This document shows, in pieces, positions 7,953-17,183 of a stretch of DNA of 47,499 nt. Within the stretch, counting starts at the first letter, position 1, and each line of letters starts with the position of its first letter. This DNA is from Cyclobacteriaceae bacterium. GTDB taxonomy: Bacteria; Bacteroidota; Bacteroidia; Cytophagales; Cyclobacteriaceae. The translations under genes and the position numbers were made by a program. The stretch lies in contig PXCO01000349.1 in assembly GCA_003565295.1 (NCBI GenBank), positions 1 to 47,499 of the forward strand, given 5' to 3'. The notes under the pieces are model-generated. The model worked only from the letters and a program-made list of their open reading frames with translations, was not told the origin of the DNA and made no database searches.

Positions 7953-8714
7953 TTAGACGGCGGTATTGGCCACCTCATCTTTGATCCAATCGTATCCTTT
8001 ATCTTCTAACTCAAGCGCAAGGCTCTTGTCCCCTGATTTCACGATCCTTCCTTCAAATAGCACGTGAACAAAATCCGGAACGATGTAATCCAACAACCTT
8101 TGGTAATGAGTCACCACAATGGTGGCATTGTCGGACGACCTCAATTGATTCACTCCGTTGGCTACTACTTTGAGGGCATCAATGTCCAAGCCTGAGTCTG
8201 TTTCATCCAAGATGGATAATGCAGGATCCAATATGGCCATTTGAAAGATTTCATTCCTCTTTTTCTCACCTCCGGAGAAACCCTCGTTAAGGGAGCGGCT
8301 TAAGAGTTTTTGATCGATCTCCACGAGTTTCATTTTTTCCTTCATCAAGGAAAGGAATTTCACGGCATCTAGCGGTTCTTGTCCCCTGTATTCCCTTACT
8401 TGATTAACTGCTGTTCTTAGAAAATTGGTGGAACTTACCCCTGGGATTTCCACTGGATATTGAAAAGCAAGGAAAACCCCTTCTCTTGCCCTGTCTTCAG
8501 GGCTGAGATCCAATAGGTCTTTTCCTTTGTAAATCACCTCTCCTTCCGTGACTTCGTACTCTTCTCTGCCCGCCAGCACAGAGGCCAAGGTAGACTTTCC
8601 AGAGCCATTGGGCCCCATGATGGCATGTATTTCGCCGGGTTTTATTTCAAGATTAATTCCTCGTAATATAGGTGTGCCCTCGATTGAGGCATGTAAATTC
8701 TTTATGGTAAGCAT
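7953..8714 (-). CDS. sufC: Fe-S cluster assembly ATPase SufC
   Basis: A 253-residue ABC-type ATPase, soluble rather than transport-linked. Walker A GPNGSGKST starts at residue 34, the signature is GFSGGEKKRNE, and the Walker B region is SILDETDSGLD, the diagnostic SufC version. It drives the conformational change of SufBC2D during cluster assembly. It lies 27 bp downstream of sufB and shares the operon. Confidence 0.97.
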   Translation of the reverse strand: MLTIKNLHASIEGTPILRGINLEIKPGEIHAIMGPNGSGKSTLASVLAGREEYEVTEGEVIYKGKDLLDLSPEDRAREGVFLAFQYPVEIPGVSSTNFLRTAVNQVREYRGQEPLDAVKFLSLMKEKMKLVEIDQKLLSRSLNEGFSGGEKKRNEIFQMAILDPALSILDETDSGLDIDALKVVANGVNQLRSSDNATIVVTHYQRLLDYIVPDFVHVLFEGRIVKSGDKSLALELEDKGYDWIKDEVANTAV

Positions 8715-8741
8715 GTTGTTTCTTAATTTTCAATTTTGCAA

Positions 8742-10187
8742 TTATCCCACGCTGCCTTCTAGGGTAAGGGCCAGTAGCTTCTGCGCCTCAACGGCGAATT
8801 CCATTGGAAGCTGATTGAGCACTTCTTTGGCGTAGCCGTTTACGATGAGGGCAACCGCATCCTCTGTGGCAATACCTCGCTGGTTACAGTAGAAAATTTG
8901 ATCTTCGCCGATTTTGGAAGTGGTGGCTTCATGCTCCACCTTGGCAGAAGAATTGGCGATGTCTATGTAGGGGAAGGTATGGGCCCCACATTTATCTCCC
9001 ATTAATAAGGAATCACATTGGGAAAAGTTCCTGGCGTTAGTGGCCCTTTTCATCACCTGTACTTGCCCACGGTAGGAGTTTTGGGACTTCCCTGCTGAAA
9101 TTCCTTTACTCACTATTCTGGAGCGGGTGTTCTTACCGATGTGGATCATTTTTGTTCCAGTGTCGGCCTGCTGATAATTGTTGGTAACTGCCACACTGTA
9201 AAATTCGCCAATAGAATTGTCCCCTTTGAGAATGCATGAGGGATATTTCCAGGTGATGGCCGATCCTGTCTCCACCTGTGTCCAAGAGATTTTTGAATTA
9301 TCCCCTGCACATATGCCCCTCTTAGTCACAAAATTATAGATCCCCCCCTTGCCGTTTTTATCACCAGGGAACCAGTTTTGAACGGTGGAGTATTTGACCT
9401 CCGCATCTTTTTTTGCATAGATTTCAACCACTGCGGCGTGAAGTTGGTTTTCATCCCTTTGAGGTGCCGTACACCCCTCAAGATAAGAGACATATGAACC
9501 CTCTTCTGCAATGATCAGCGTCCTTTCGAACTGACCTGTGTTGGCCGCATTGATACGGAAATATGTGGAAAGCTCCATAGGGCACCTAACCCCTTTGGGT
9601 ATATAACAGAAGGAACCATCGGAAAATACAGCAGAGTTCAATGCAGCATAGTAATTGTCCGTAGAAGGCACTACTGAACCCAAATATTCCTTTACCAAGT
9701 CAGGGTGCTCCTGAACGGCTTCACTAAAGGAACAAAATACAATACCCAATTTAGAGAGGGTTTCCTTAAAAGTGGTGCCTACTGATACAGAATCCAAAAC
9801 CGCATCAACGGCAATCCCTTGAAGCCGTTTCTGCTCATTGAGGGAAATGCCAAGCCTGTCATAGATCTTCAGCAATTCAGGATCTATCTCGTCCAATGAC
9901 TTGGTTTTTTTGGTTTGCTTAGGTGCGGAATAATACCGGACTTTTTGAAAATCCAGCTTGGGATATCTTACGTTGGCCCATTTAGGCTCCTCCATATTTT
10001 CCCAAATACGGTAGGCCTTAAGTCGCCATTCCAATAGCCATTCGGGCTCTTCTTTTTTGGCTGAAATCCAACGGATAATGTCTTCGTTGAGACCTAATGG
10101 TGCTTCATCTGCCTCATAATCGACAGACCAGCCATGCTCATATTCTTTGGAGGTAAACTCCTCTAAAATTTCGTTGTCTTTGCTCAT
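8742..10187 (-). CDS. sufB: Fe-S cluster assembly scaffold SufB
   Basis: A 481-residue SufB, the main scaffold subunit that receives sulfur from SufE and builds the nascent Fe-S cluster with SufD and SufC. The sequence has the expected N-terminal helical part (about 1-130), the beta-helix core containing [21 protein letters not shown], and the C-terminal [21 protein letters not shown] segment. It is the first gene of the operon; 250 bp upstream lies the lrp-like gene, and that gap carries the likely promoter and two palindromes. Confidence 0.97.
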   Translation of the reverse strand: MSKDNEILEEFTSKEYEHGWSVDYEADEAPLGLNEDIIRWISAKKEEPEWLLEWRLKAYRIWENMEEPKWANVRYPKLDFQKVRYYSAPKQTKKTKSLDEIDPELLKIYDRLGISLNEQKRLQGIAVDAVLDSVSVGTTFKETLSKLGIVFCSFSEAVQEHPDLVKEYLGSVVPSTDNYYAALNSAVFSDGSFCYIPKGVRCPMELSTYFRINAANTGQFERTLIIAEEGSYVSYLEGCTAPQRDENQLHAAVVEIYAKKDAEVKYSTVQNWFPGDKNGKGGIYNFVTKRGICAGDNSKISWTQVETGSAITWKYPSCILKGDNSIGEFYSVAVTNNYQQADTGTKMIHIGKNTRSRIVSKGISAGKSQNSYRGQVQVMKRATNARNFSQCDSLLMGDKCGAHTFPYIDIANSSAKVEHEATTSKIGEDQIFYCNQRGIATEDAVALIVNGYAKEVLNQLPMEFAVEAQKLLALTLEGSVG

Positions 10188-10223
10188 ACAGCGAGTTATT
10201 TAGACTAATTATATGCTGAAATA

Positions 10224-10231
10224 CAAATATA
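10224..10231 (-). promoter_or_regulatory. Putative -7 element of the suf operon
   Basis: On the minus strand TATATTTG matches the Bacteroidota -7 consensus TAnnTTTG, 37 bases before the sufB ATG. No TTTG is found at the expected 19-21-base spacing upstream, so only half of the promoter is supported; an activator-dependent promoter is possible. Confidence 0.4.
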
Positions 10232-10296
10232 CAACGATTATCTAAATTATAATGTTCATTCAGTGTTTTAAAAAAGTGAAATTTCCCAAAAAAACA

Positions 10297-10309
10297 AGTA
10301 TAATATACT
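10297..10309. promoter_or_regulatory. Palindrome upstream of suf (candidate operator)
   Basis: AGTATAATATACT, a 13-base palindrome with a single central base, lies about 110 bp upstream of the sufB start in the lrp-sufB gap. It could be a regulator site; AT-richness of the gap means chance occurrence is not excluded. Confidence 0.3.
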
Positions 10310-10405
10310 GATTATAAGAAAGTTAAAATTTAAACTTAGAATTTTTTCCCTAAAATATGAGTATGGAATTAGCTAAGTTAATGTTAAAAAAATACAATAA
10401 ATAGT

Positions 10406-10428
10406 TTATTTAGATTTAATCTAAATAA
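10406..10428. promoter_or_regulatory. 23-base perfect palindrome between lrp and sufB
   Basis: Arms of 11 bases (10406-10416 and 10418-10428) surround one central T. The half-site TTTAGAT recurs on the minus strand at 10240-10246, just upstream of the candidate sufB -7 element. It starts 10 bases after the lrp-like stop codon. It may be an operator, or a weak AT-rich terminator hairpin for the lrp-like gene, although no T tract follows. Confidence 0.45.
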
Positions 10429-10437
10429 TTAGCTGCC

Positions 10438-10929
10438 CTATCCTTTCTCCTCGCCCTCCATGCTTTCCTGGAAAAGTTGTATGGGACGGTTGATACTTTC
10501 TTCCAACACTATTAAGGTTTCCGTTCGGTCTATGCCCTCCACCTGTTGGATTTTGTTCAGCACATCCCTGAGGTGGTTGGTGTCCTTGCAGATGATTTTT
10601 GCAAAAATGCTGTAATTGCCTGTGGTATAATAGGCATTGATCACCTCGGCGATTTCCTTCAATCGTTCTATCACATTATCATAGAGGGAGCTTTTTTCCA
10701 GGTAAATGCCCAGGAAGGCAGAGATATCGTAACCCAATTTGGAAAAATCAATGTTGAGCGTGGCACTTTTCACTATGCCCATTTCCTCTAACTTCCTCAT
10801 TCTCACGTGCACAGTACCAGAGGAGACAAAGACTTTTTTGGCAATTTCTGTGTAGGGAGTTTTTGCGTCTTCATTGAGAAGAGAGATGATCCTGAGGTCT
10901 ACGTTGTCAATATCTAAAATCTTGTCCAT
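10438..10929 (-). CDS. Lrp/AsnC family transcriptional regulator
   Basis: A 163-residue Lrp/AsnC-type regulator: an N-terminal winged helix-turn-helix (about residues 8-60, with YTEIAKKVFVSSGTVHVRMRKL as the HTH) and a C-terminal RAM ligand-sensing domain (about 70-150, ending in TLIVLEESINRP). Such proteins bind AT-rich palindromes as octamers and usually respond to amino acids. It lies upstream of sufB in the same direction with a 250-bp gap and is divergent from the S9 peptidase gene. Whether it regulates suf is unknown; the palindromes in the gap make self- or suf-regulation plausible. Confidence 0.93.
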   Translation of the reverse strand: MDKILDIDNVDLRIISLLNEDAKTPYTEIAKKVFVSSGTVHVRMRKLEEMGIVKSATLNIDFSKLGYDISAFLGIYLEKSSLYDNVIERLKEIAEVINAYYTTGNYSIFAKIICKDTNHLRDVLNKIQQVEGIDRTETLIVLEESINRPIQLFQESMEGEEKG

Positions 10930-11101
10930 GGTGGCAATTCGGATTTGTCTAATCGAAAATAAAGATGCTCTAAAATTAGTAAATTGTCAAAACTAAACCT
11001 TACTTTTTTTTATTTCCTTATCCATTTATATAAGAGAGGGTTTACTCGTATCAATTGCGAGGGGATAATCTGAATTAATTTTTTATTTTTCCATTTGAAA
11101 A

Positions 11102-13903
11102 ATGAATGCGAAGGGGATGAGGACATTTAATTTAGGGGTATTTATTTTGGCAGTTTTTTCGCAGCAAGTACTGGCGCAGGAAAAATTGCCGCTTTCACAT
11201 GATGATTATGACCAATGGGAATCGTTTGGCAGAACTAGCATAAGCGCAGATGGTAAGTTTGTGGCCGCTGAAATAAGTCTACAAGACGGGGATGGTAGAG
11301 TGGAGATTTTCGCCAATAACCAGGCAAGTCCCCTCCTAGTACTTCCCAGGGCGGAACAGGTCAGGATCACCCCCGGGGGAAATTACGCCATTGGTAGAAT
11401 CCGTGTGCCGAAGGATACGGTAAGGCAATTAAAACTAAAAAAAACCAAATCCTCTGAAATGCCCAGGGACAGCCTGTTTATACTAGAACTTACATCTGCA
11501 CAGTTAACCAAGATTCCCGAACTTAAAGCCTACAAGTTGCCGGAAGAAGGAGAAAATTGGTTGGCCATGGAAACCGAACCCTGGGTCAAACCTAAAGAGG
11601 AAGGGAAAGTTAAGGAAAAAAGAGAGATAAAGCTCAAAGTGGTGGCACTGGATGGAAGCGAGTCCTACGAGCTGGGGAAGGTCAAAAGCTATGGTTTTGA
11701 TAAGAGGGGTACCCGCTTTTATTTTTTAAAGGAGAACAAGTACAGTTTGCAAAGGGAAAGTATATGGATGCTCAACTTGGAAAATGGCGAAGAGGAATTA
11801 GTGCATGAGGCGGCCATTCAATATAGAAATCCAGTATTCAGTGAGGATGGAGGCCTTTTTGCCTTTTTGGCAAGTGAGGATACAATGGACACCAAAAGAC
11901 CACAATTTCAACTTTACCTACAGGAAAAGCCAGGTGATTTGGCTGAGGCTGTTGCAGCATCTTATGAACCGGCCTTTAAGCAAGGGTATCGGTTGAGCCA
12001 GCATTTAACCCCCAGGTTCTCTGTGGATTCCAAACGCCTGTTTTTTGGTGTCACTAAGGATTATAAAGCATTTGAGTATGAGGAGGACAGTACCATCTTG
12101 GAAGAGGAGCGGGTTTCCCTGGATATTTGGGGATGGAAGGACAAAACCATACAGCCCATGCAACTTAAGCAAAAGGATGATGCAAATAAGAAATCATTCT
12201 GGGCGGTATTGGAGCTGGATACCCGTAAGATGATTCAATTGCACGATGAAAATTTTGAAGAACTGGAGTTGGACAATGACGCAAAGTTAGCAGTGGGGCT
12301 TTTAATAGATGAACAGGCTTATAAAAGGGACTACAGTTGGAATATTCAGATTGGTAAGGATGTCTACGTGGTCGATTTGTATTCCGGGGAGAAAATTTTG
12401 GTGGAGGAAGAACTGGTAGGTTACCCTTCTCTCTCTCCAATGGGTGAATTTGTAATTTGGTACAGCCTACAGGATAGTGCTTATTATGCCTTTGAGGTGA
12501 AAACCGGTAATAAGAAACCCCTTACCAAAGGACTAAAAGTGGCTTTCCATAACGAGTTACATGACAGCCCATCCCTACCGGGGCCTTATGGACCTATACA
12601 CTGGCTTGAAAAGGATGAAGCCTTGTTGGTATATGATCAATATGATATTTGGATGCTGGATCCCAGGGGAGAGAAGTCACCGGTAAATTTGACCAAGGGT
12701 GAGGGGAGGAAACGACAGCAGGTTTACAGGGTACAGACCTTACACCCAAAAAGCGATCATTTGCTTAAGACCGATCCTCTGTTTCTCAGTGTTTTTGGGG
12801 AATGGAGTAAAAAATCAGGATATGCCATGGGAGATTGGAAAGGGAAAAAGCGCCCCGAGTTACTCCTTTGGGAAGATGCTTGGCTGGGAGGCTTTACAAA
12901 AGCAGATTCTTCGGACCAAGTGATTTTTACCAGATCTACTTTTGAGGATTCACCAGCAATTTTCACAAGCGGTTTAGGCCTCCAATCACCCCTTCGGCTA
13001 GCCATGACCAACCCTCATCAGGAGCAACGGCTATGGGGGACGGTTGAGCTGGTGGATTTCAGGGCCAACGATGGATCGGAGTTGCAGGGGATGCTTTATA
13101 AACCCGAGAACTTTGACCCCGCTCAGCAGTATCCCATGATGGTGTACTTCTATGAAAGAAGATCGGACAATTTGCACCGTTATATCTCACCGGCACCTTC
13201 TGCCTCTACCATTAACATTCCCTATTTTGTGAGCAACGGATACCTGGTGTTTGTTCCGGATATCACGTACGAGGTAGGCCTACCCGGTCCCAGTGCCTTC
13301 AACTGTATTATACCGGGCGTTCAAAAGGTGGTTTCTAAGGGGTTTGTTGATGTGGACAATATTGGCATACAGGGGCAGAGCTGGGGAGGTTACCAGGTGG
13401 CATACCTGATCACCCAAACAGACATGTTTAAGGCTGCCGGGGCGGGGGCACCAGTGGCCAATATGACCTCTGCATACGGTGGTATCCGATGGGAGACCGG
13501 CATGAGCAGGATGTTTCAGTATGAGCAGACACAATCTAGGATAGGGGGTACTTTATGGGAAAAGCCCATGCATTACCTGGAAAACTCACCGCTTTTTTAT
13601 GCCGACCGGATTAATACGCCTGTGCTCATCATGCACAACGATGCAGATGGAGCCGTGCCCTGGTACCAGGGAATCGAATTTTTTATGGCCTTAAAAAGAA
13701 ATGATGTGCCCTCATGGCTACTGGTATACAATGATGAGGCCCACAACCTCCGAAAGAGAAAAAACCGAAAAGACTTGTCTATTCGGCTTTCCCAGTTTTT
13801 TGACCATTACCTAAAGGATGCACCCGCTCCATTATGGATGACAGAGGGTATCCCTGCCGTGGAAAAAGGGCGTACCTTGAAATACAGATTAGAGACAGAA
13901 TAG
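11102..13903 (+). CDS. Secreted S9 family peptidase (prolyl oligopeptidase-like)
   Basis: A 933-residue exported serine peptidase. A signal peptide covers about residues 1-25 (hydrophobic LGVFILAVF, cleavage after VLAQ). An N-terminal beta-propeller of about 600 residues precedes an alpha/beta-hydrolase domain. The likely triad is S760 in GQSWGGYQ, D849 in HNDADGAVP and H881 in DEAHNLRK. S9 enzymes cleave peptides, often after proline, or act as aminopeptidases; here probably in the periplasm on imported peptides. ATG at 11102 is used; an internal ATG at residue 6 would also keep the signal peptide. It converges with the DinB-like gene. Confidence 0.94.
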   Translation: MNAKGMRTFNLGVFILAVFSQQVLAQEKLPLSHDDYDQWESFGRTSISADGKFVAAEISLQDGDGRVEIFANNQASPLLVLPRAEQVRITPGGNYAIGRIRVPKDTVRQLKLKKTKSSEMPRDSLFILELTSAQLTKIPELKAYKLPEEGENWLAMETEPWVKPKEEGKVKEKREIKLKVVALDGSESYELGKVKSYGFDKRGTRFYFLKENKYSLQRESIWMLNLENGEEELVHEAAIQYRNPVFSEDGGLFAFLASEDTMDTKRPQFQLYLQEKPGDLAEAVAASYEPAFKQGYRLSQHLTPRFSVDSKRLFFGVTKDYKAFEYEEDSTILEEERVSLDIWGWKDKTIQPMQLKQKDDANKKSFWAVLELDTRKMIQLHDENFEELELDNDAKLAVGLLIDEQAYKRDYSWNIQIGKDVYVVDLYSGEKILVEEELVGYPSLSPMGEFVIWYSLQDSAYYAFEVKTGNKKPLTKGLKVAFHNELHDSPSLPGPYGPIHWLEKDEALLVYDQYDIWMLDPRGEKSPVNLTKGEGRKRQQVYRVQTLHPKSDHLLKTDPLFLSVFGEWSKKSGYAMGDWKGKKRPELLLWEDAWLGGFTKADSSDQVIFTRSTFEDSPAIFTSGLGLQSPLRLAMTNPHQEQRLWGTVELVDFRANDGSELQGMLYKPENFDPAQQYPMMVYFYERRSDNLHRYISPAPSASTINIPYFVSNGYLVFVPDITYEVGLPGPSAFNCIIPGVQKVVSKGFVDVDNIGIQGQSWGGYQVAYLITQTDMFKAAGAGAPVANMTSAYGGIRWETGMSRMFQYEQTQSRIGGTLWEKPMHYLENSPLFYADRINTPVLIMHNDADGAVPWYQGIEFFMALKRNDVPSWLLVYNDEAHNLRKRKNRKDLSIRLSQFFDHYLKDAPAPLWMTEGIPAVEKGRTLKYRLETE

Positions 13904-13937
13904 CCCCTCCTAAGATTATAGGTGCTGAGATAAAGAT

Positions 13938-14462
13938 TTATGTGGCCCTGAAGGCTGGAGGGGTAAGTCCATTGGCACGGATGTAGGCAATGGCGGCACC
14001 TCTGTGATGAGTGGCGTGGTCATCGATCAGGCCTACCATCTGCCTCCTCGTGATGGTACCCGCAAAGGTATCTATCTTTTCATTCAGTTGCTGCTCGGAA
14101 AGGGATTTGATGACACCTTGACCATAATCGTAGCAGGCACTGATGAATTTTTTCATTTCCTCTTTGCTCTGGGGTTTTTGCCCGGGGTCAAATGGCATGT
14201 CAGGGCCGTCAAGGAAACCTTTGGACATGTTTGCGATACTTGCTCCGATGTGAGTTACCTGCTCGCGAAAGGACATGGCTGATTCGTGAGGTTTGTAGTC
14301 CAGTAGTTCATTGGGCATCTTGTCTACTACTTCCAGGGTAAACTGTTTTCCATTTTCCCACTTCGCCAGGAATTCCTCCATTGTGGTTTGAGCGAAGCCG
14401 CTAATTTGAGTGAGGAATGCAATGGCCATGGTCATGCAGGTAAATAGGGGTGTTTTTTTCAT
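13938..14462 (-). CDS. Exported DinB family protein
   Basis: A 174-residue DinB/YfiT-like four-helix protein with a signal peptide (about residues 1-25, ending GFAQ). Histidines in the usual metal-site positions are visible: EQVTHIGAS near residue 90 and DDHATHHRGAAIAYIR near 150. The family binds divalent metal; several members are thiol transferases, but most are uncharacterised. Export is a variation often seen in Bacteroidota. It converges with the S9 peptidase gene with 34 bp between stops; no obvious hairpin lies there. Confidence 0.9.
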   Translation of the reverse strand: MKKTPLFTCMTMAIAFLTQISGFAQTTMEEFLAKWENGKQFTLEVVDKMPNELLDYKPHESAMSFREQVTHIGASIANMSKGFLDGPDMPFDPGQKPQSKEEMKKFISACYDYGQGVIKSLSEQQLNEKIDTFAGTITRRQMVGLIDDHATHHRGAAIAYIRANGLTPPAFRAT

Positions 14463-14747
14463 GATTCTTTTCGGTTAATTGAAGGTTAAATATCGTAATT
14501 AAATCAATAATTGCTAAGGCAACAGATGAATTTAGCAACTGATGCGCAAACAGTTGGGTTGCTGAGGTGCGATTGGATGGTCCAAATATGCGGGTAAATG
14601 AAGGAAAGGTAAATCAAAAGGTTGTCCAGCTGTAAAAAACTACAGGGGCCATCAACCCATTGATCAGTAATCCCCCATCCGTGCTTCAGGTGTTCAAAAT
14701 ACATCCTCACATTGCCAGAGAAAACAAACTTGTGCAAATACACCTAT

Positions 14748-14947
14748 TTATTCTTCATTTTCTTTTTCGTCCATCTCAAATTCCCTCTTCAGCAATTTAG
14801 CTGGATCCCTGATGTTAGCCCCTCAATTCCTGAATTAATTCCTCTTTAGTCATTAAGTTTTGTCACTATGGAAGCATCGTGATCAAAACCAGAGAATGAA
14901 TCGGCGATATCCCTTTCCAATTCTTTGTCACTGATGTTTCCTCTCAT
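14748..14947 (-). pseudogene. Broken small gene (two overlapping frames plus a frameshift)
   Basis: From ATG at 14947 a 33-residue frame (begins MRGNISDKELERDIAD) stops at 14846-14848. Its end overlaps an ATG at 14853 that opens MTKEELIQELR. That frame stops at once, but removing one G from the GGGG run at 14819-14822 gives a continuation, ANIRDPAKLLKREFEMDE, to a TAA at 14748. Codon choice and the charged helical character look like real coding sequence of one or two very small proteins. No family was recognised. A sequencing error in the G run is the alternative to a true pseudogene. Confidence 0.4.
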
Positions 14948-14998
14948 AGCCTAATTTATAAAAAATCCTGAAAACTAAGAGCGGCGTTTCAACAATAA

Positions 14999-15118
14999 CG
15001 AGCTGACGGCCAAAGAGTCCTGAACAAATTCCTTGATAGGGGCACTGTGAATGAAGGAATTTGGGGAAGTGTAGTAGGTGTTGTGGGCTTAGCTTTAAAA
15101 AAACACCATAATATCTGA
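14999..15118 (+). pseudogene. Possible C-terminal gene remnant
   Basis: An open stretch of 39 codons without ATG ends in VNEGIWGSVVGVVGLALKK followed by HHNI and a stop, which resembles a short membrane-spanning tail. The adjacent upstream frame reads RRFNNNELTAKES before a stop, so a frameshift may separate two pieces. It could be a remnant of an inactivated gene; chance is not excluded. Confidence 0.25.
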
Positions 15119-15127
15119 CACCCTTTC

Positions 15128-15532
15128 TTATCCTTGCAAGTATTCCTCCCCGCTTTTAATTGGCAATAGCCGTAGCAGTTCTTCATCGGTGAAAAGGCGG
15201 GAACGGATGATAAACCGTAATCCGAGTGGAATTTCCAACGAAAAACTGCTGCCCCTTCCCTGGGTCACATCCATGGTCAACTGGGTATGATTCCAGTATT
15301 CGAACTGGTCTGCGCTCATAAAAAAATCACATCCATAAACTTCTCCCATCCATACATCAGCACTGCTTACTTTGAAGTCCCCTTTTTCGAAACACATGGG
15401 GGAAGAGCCATCGCAACAGCCTCCACTTTGATGAAACATCAACTCAGTCCCATACTGCTTTCGCAAGTGGTCGATTACCTCTTTAGCGGCATCTGTCACT
15501 TTCACCCTTGGGGCATACTTTTGCTTTTTCAT
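15128..15532 (-). CDS. DUF779 domain-containing protein
   Basis: A 134-residue DUF779 protein with the characteristic FHQSGGCCDGSSPMC segment (cysteines at residues 39, 40 and 47) and the YGCDFFMSADQFEYWNHTQL block. ATG at 15532 (MKKQKYAPRV) is preferred; the open frame upstream starts in the terminator region and is not family-like. The family is unassigned but is very often encoded next to an aldehyde dehydrogenase, as here. The cysteine cluster suggests metal or thiol chemistry (inference). It is 67 bp after the dehydrogenase stop, with a terminator hairpin in between. Confidence 0.9.
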   Translation of the reverse strand: MKKQKYAPRVKVTDAAKEVIDHLRKQYGTELMFHQSGGCCDGSSPMCFEKGDFKVSSADVWMGEVYGCDFFMSADQFEYWNHTQLTMDVTQGRGSSFSLEIPLGLRFIIRSRLFTDEELLRLLPIKSGEEYLQG

Positions 15533-15572
15533 AATGATCTGGTTCAGGTTTGATGATGGACTGAATATATGC

Positions 15573-15596
15573 AAAAAAGGGGGCACAATGCCCCCT
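15573..15596 (-). terminator. Terminator between the aldehyde dehydrogenase and DUF779 genes
   Basis: On the minus strand an 8-bp stem (AGGGGGCA with TGCCCCCT, 15578-15596) with loop TTG is followed by six T residues (15573-15578). It starts 4 bases after the dehydrogenase stop. As the DUF779 gene is next on the same strand, it probably lowers rather than abolishes downstream transcription. Confidence 0.75.
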
Positions 15597-15599
15597 CCG

Positions 15600-17126
15600 T
15601 TAAAAGAAACCCAATTTATCCTTGCTATAAGATATTAGCATGTTTTTGGTCTGCCTGTAATGGTCCAGCATCATGAGGTGGTTTTCCCTGCCAAAACCTG
15701 ATTTCTTATATCCCCCAAAAGGTGCATGTGCAGGATAGGCATGATAGCAATTCACCCACACCCTTCCAGCCTTTATCGCCCTGGGAACCTGGTAAAGTTC
15801 ATGTGCATCTCTGGACCATAGCCCTGCACCAAGCCCATACATGGTGTCATTGGCGATACGGATCGCCTCATCGGTTGTCTTAAATGTGGTAACCGCCGTG
15901 ACGGGTCCAAAAATTTCCTCCTGAAATATCCGCATTTTATTGTGTCCCTTAAAGATGGTAGGCTGCACATAATACCCTGTTTCCAGCCCTGAATTGAGAG
16001 AGGCTTTTTCTCCTCCACATAAAACTTCGGCACCTTCCTGCTTTCCTATGTCTAAATAAGAAAGGATCTTTTCGAACTGATCATTGGAAGCCTGGGCCCC
16101 CATCATGGTGTCTTCTGCCAGCGGGTGTCCCATTTTTATGGCCTTGGTCCGTTCTATAACCTTTTCCATGAACACATCATAGATGTCCTCGTGCACCAGT
16201 ATCCTGGAAGGGCAGGTGCAAACCTCTCCTTGGTTAAGGGCAAACATTACCGCTCCCTCAATAGCCTTGTCGAAGAATTCATCATCAGCATCTGCGACGG
16301 ATTTCATAAAGATATTGGGGGATTTCCCGCCCAACTCCATCGTTACGGGGATCAGGTTTTCTGAGGCATATTGCATGATCAACCTTCCCGTGGTGGTTTC
16401 GCCGGTGAAAGCTACCTTGGCCACCCTGGGTGAACTGGCCAGAGGTTTCCCTGTCTCTGGGCCAAAACCCGTCACCACGTTCAAAACTCCTTTGGGAAGC
16501 ACATCGGCAATGAGTTCCATCAGCACCATGATACTTGTAGGCGTTTGTTCGGCTGGCTTAACCACGGTACAACAGCCTGCTGCGAGGGCAGGAGCGATTT
16601 TCCAGGTAGCCATCAGTAAGGGGAAGTTCCAGGGGATTATCTGTCCCACCACACCCAGCGGCTCATGCAAGGCAATGGAAACCGTGGTCTCGTCGTGCTC
16701 GGAAATGGAGCTTTCATCTGCCCTGATGACCCCGGCAAAATACCTGAAATGATCTACGCATAGGGGGAGGTCAGCTGCCCGGGTCTCCCTGAGAGCCTTT
16801 CCATTATCCACGGTTTCTACCCTGGCCAGCATTTCCAGGTTTTCTTCCATGATATCTGCAATCCTGAGCAAGACACGGCTCCTTTCGGCAGCAGAAGTTT
16901 TTGACCATTCGGGAAAGGCTTTGTGGGCGGCATCAAGTGCCTTTTCCACATCTTCTTTGTTGCCTCTGGCTGCTTTACAGAAGGGTTTGCCATCAATGGG
17001 TGAGATGTTGTCGAAATATTCCCCCGAAGCCGGGGACACCCATTCTCCTCCGATAAAATGATCGTACTTTTCTTTGATTTTTGGTTTCTCCACAGGTTTA
17101 GTCTGCGATAAAGTGAGTGTAGTCAT
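15600..17126 (-). CDS. NAD(P)-dependent aldehyde dehydrogenase
   Basis: A 508-residue ALDH-superfamily enzyme that oxidises an aldehyde to the acid. N167 (PWNFPL), K190 (VVKPAEQTP), E264 ([11 protein letters not shown]) and catalytic C303 ([11 protein letters not shown]) are present. Length and the C-terminal [15 protein letters not shown] segment match the ExaC/AldA-like acetaldehyde dehydrogenases that travel with DUF779 proteins and AraC-type regulators. The substrate is probably a short aliphatic aldehyde (inference). A 223-bp divergent region with two perfect palindromes separates it from the broken regulator gene. Confidence 0.95.
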   Translation of the reverse strand: MTTLTLSQTKPVEKPKIKEKYDHFIGGEWVSPASGEYFDNISPIDGKPFCKAARGNKEDVEKALDAAHKAFPEWSKTSAAERSRVLLRIADIMEENLEMLARVETVDNGKALRETRAADLPLCVDHFRYFAGVIRADESSISEHDETTVSIALHEPLGVVGQIIPWNFPLLMATWKIAPALAAGCCTVVKPAEQTPTSIMVLMELIADVLPKGVLNVVTGFGPETGKPLASSPRVAKVAFTGETTTGRLIMQYASENLIPVTMELGGKSPNIFMKSVADADDEFFDKAIEGAVMFALNQGEVCTCPSRILVHEDIYDVFMEKVIERTKAIKMGHPLAEDTMMGAQASNDQFEKILSYLDIGKQEGAEVLCGGEKASLNSGLETGYYVQPTIFKGHNKMRIFQEEIFGPVTAVTTFKTTDEAIRIANDTMYGLGAGLWSRDAHELYQVPRAIKAGRVWVNCYHAYPAHAPFGGYKKSGFGRENHLMMLDHYRQTKNMLISYSKDKLGFF

Positions 17127-17183
17127 GATTTGTTATTTTAGATTTGCTCAAATTTGCCCAATTCATTTTCTTTTCTATAGACC

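Larger units (their letters stand above)
14463..15127. other. Long intergenic region with decaying coding remnants
   Basis: About 665 bp separate the DinB-like gene from the DUF779 gene. No intact recognisable gene is present. The 79-codon open frame at 14504-14743 (minus) is Cys/His/Trp-rich and not protein-like. Two stretches do look like former coding sequence: 14748-14947 on the minus strand and 14999-15118 on the plus strand (see separate entries). No RNA gene or repeat was recognised. Confidence 0.6.

Noticed and set aside
14504-14743. 79-codon frame on the minus strand
   Set aside because: Composition rich in Cys, His, Trp and Ile without domain, and located in a decaying region; no support for a protein.
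14989-15186. 65-codon minus-strand frame overlapping the DUF779 3' end
   Set aside because: Its start lies inside the DUF779 gene in another frame; treated as a shadow.
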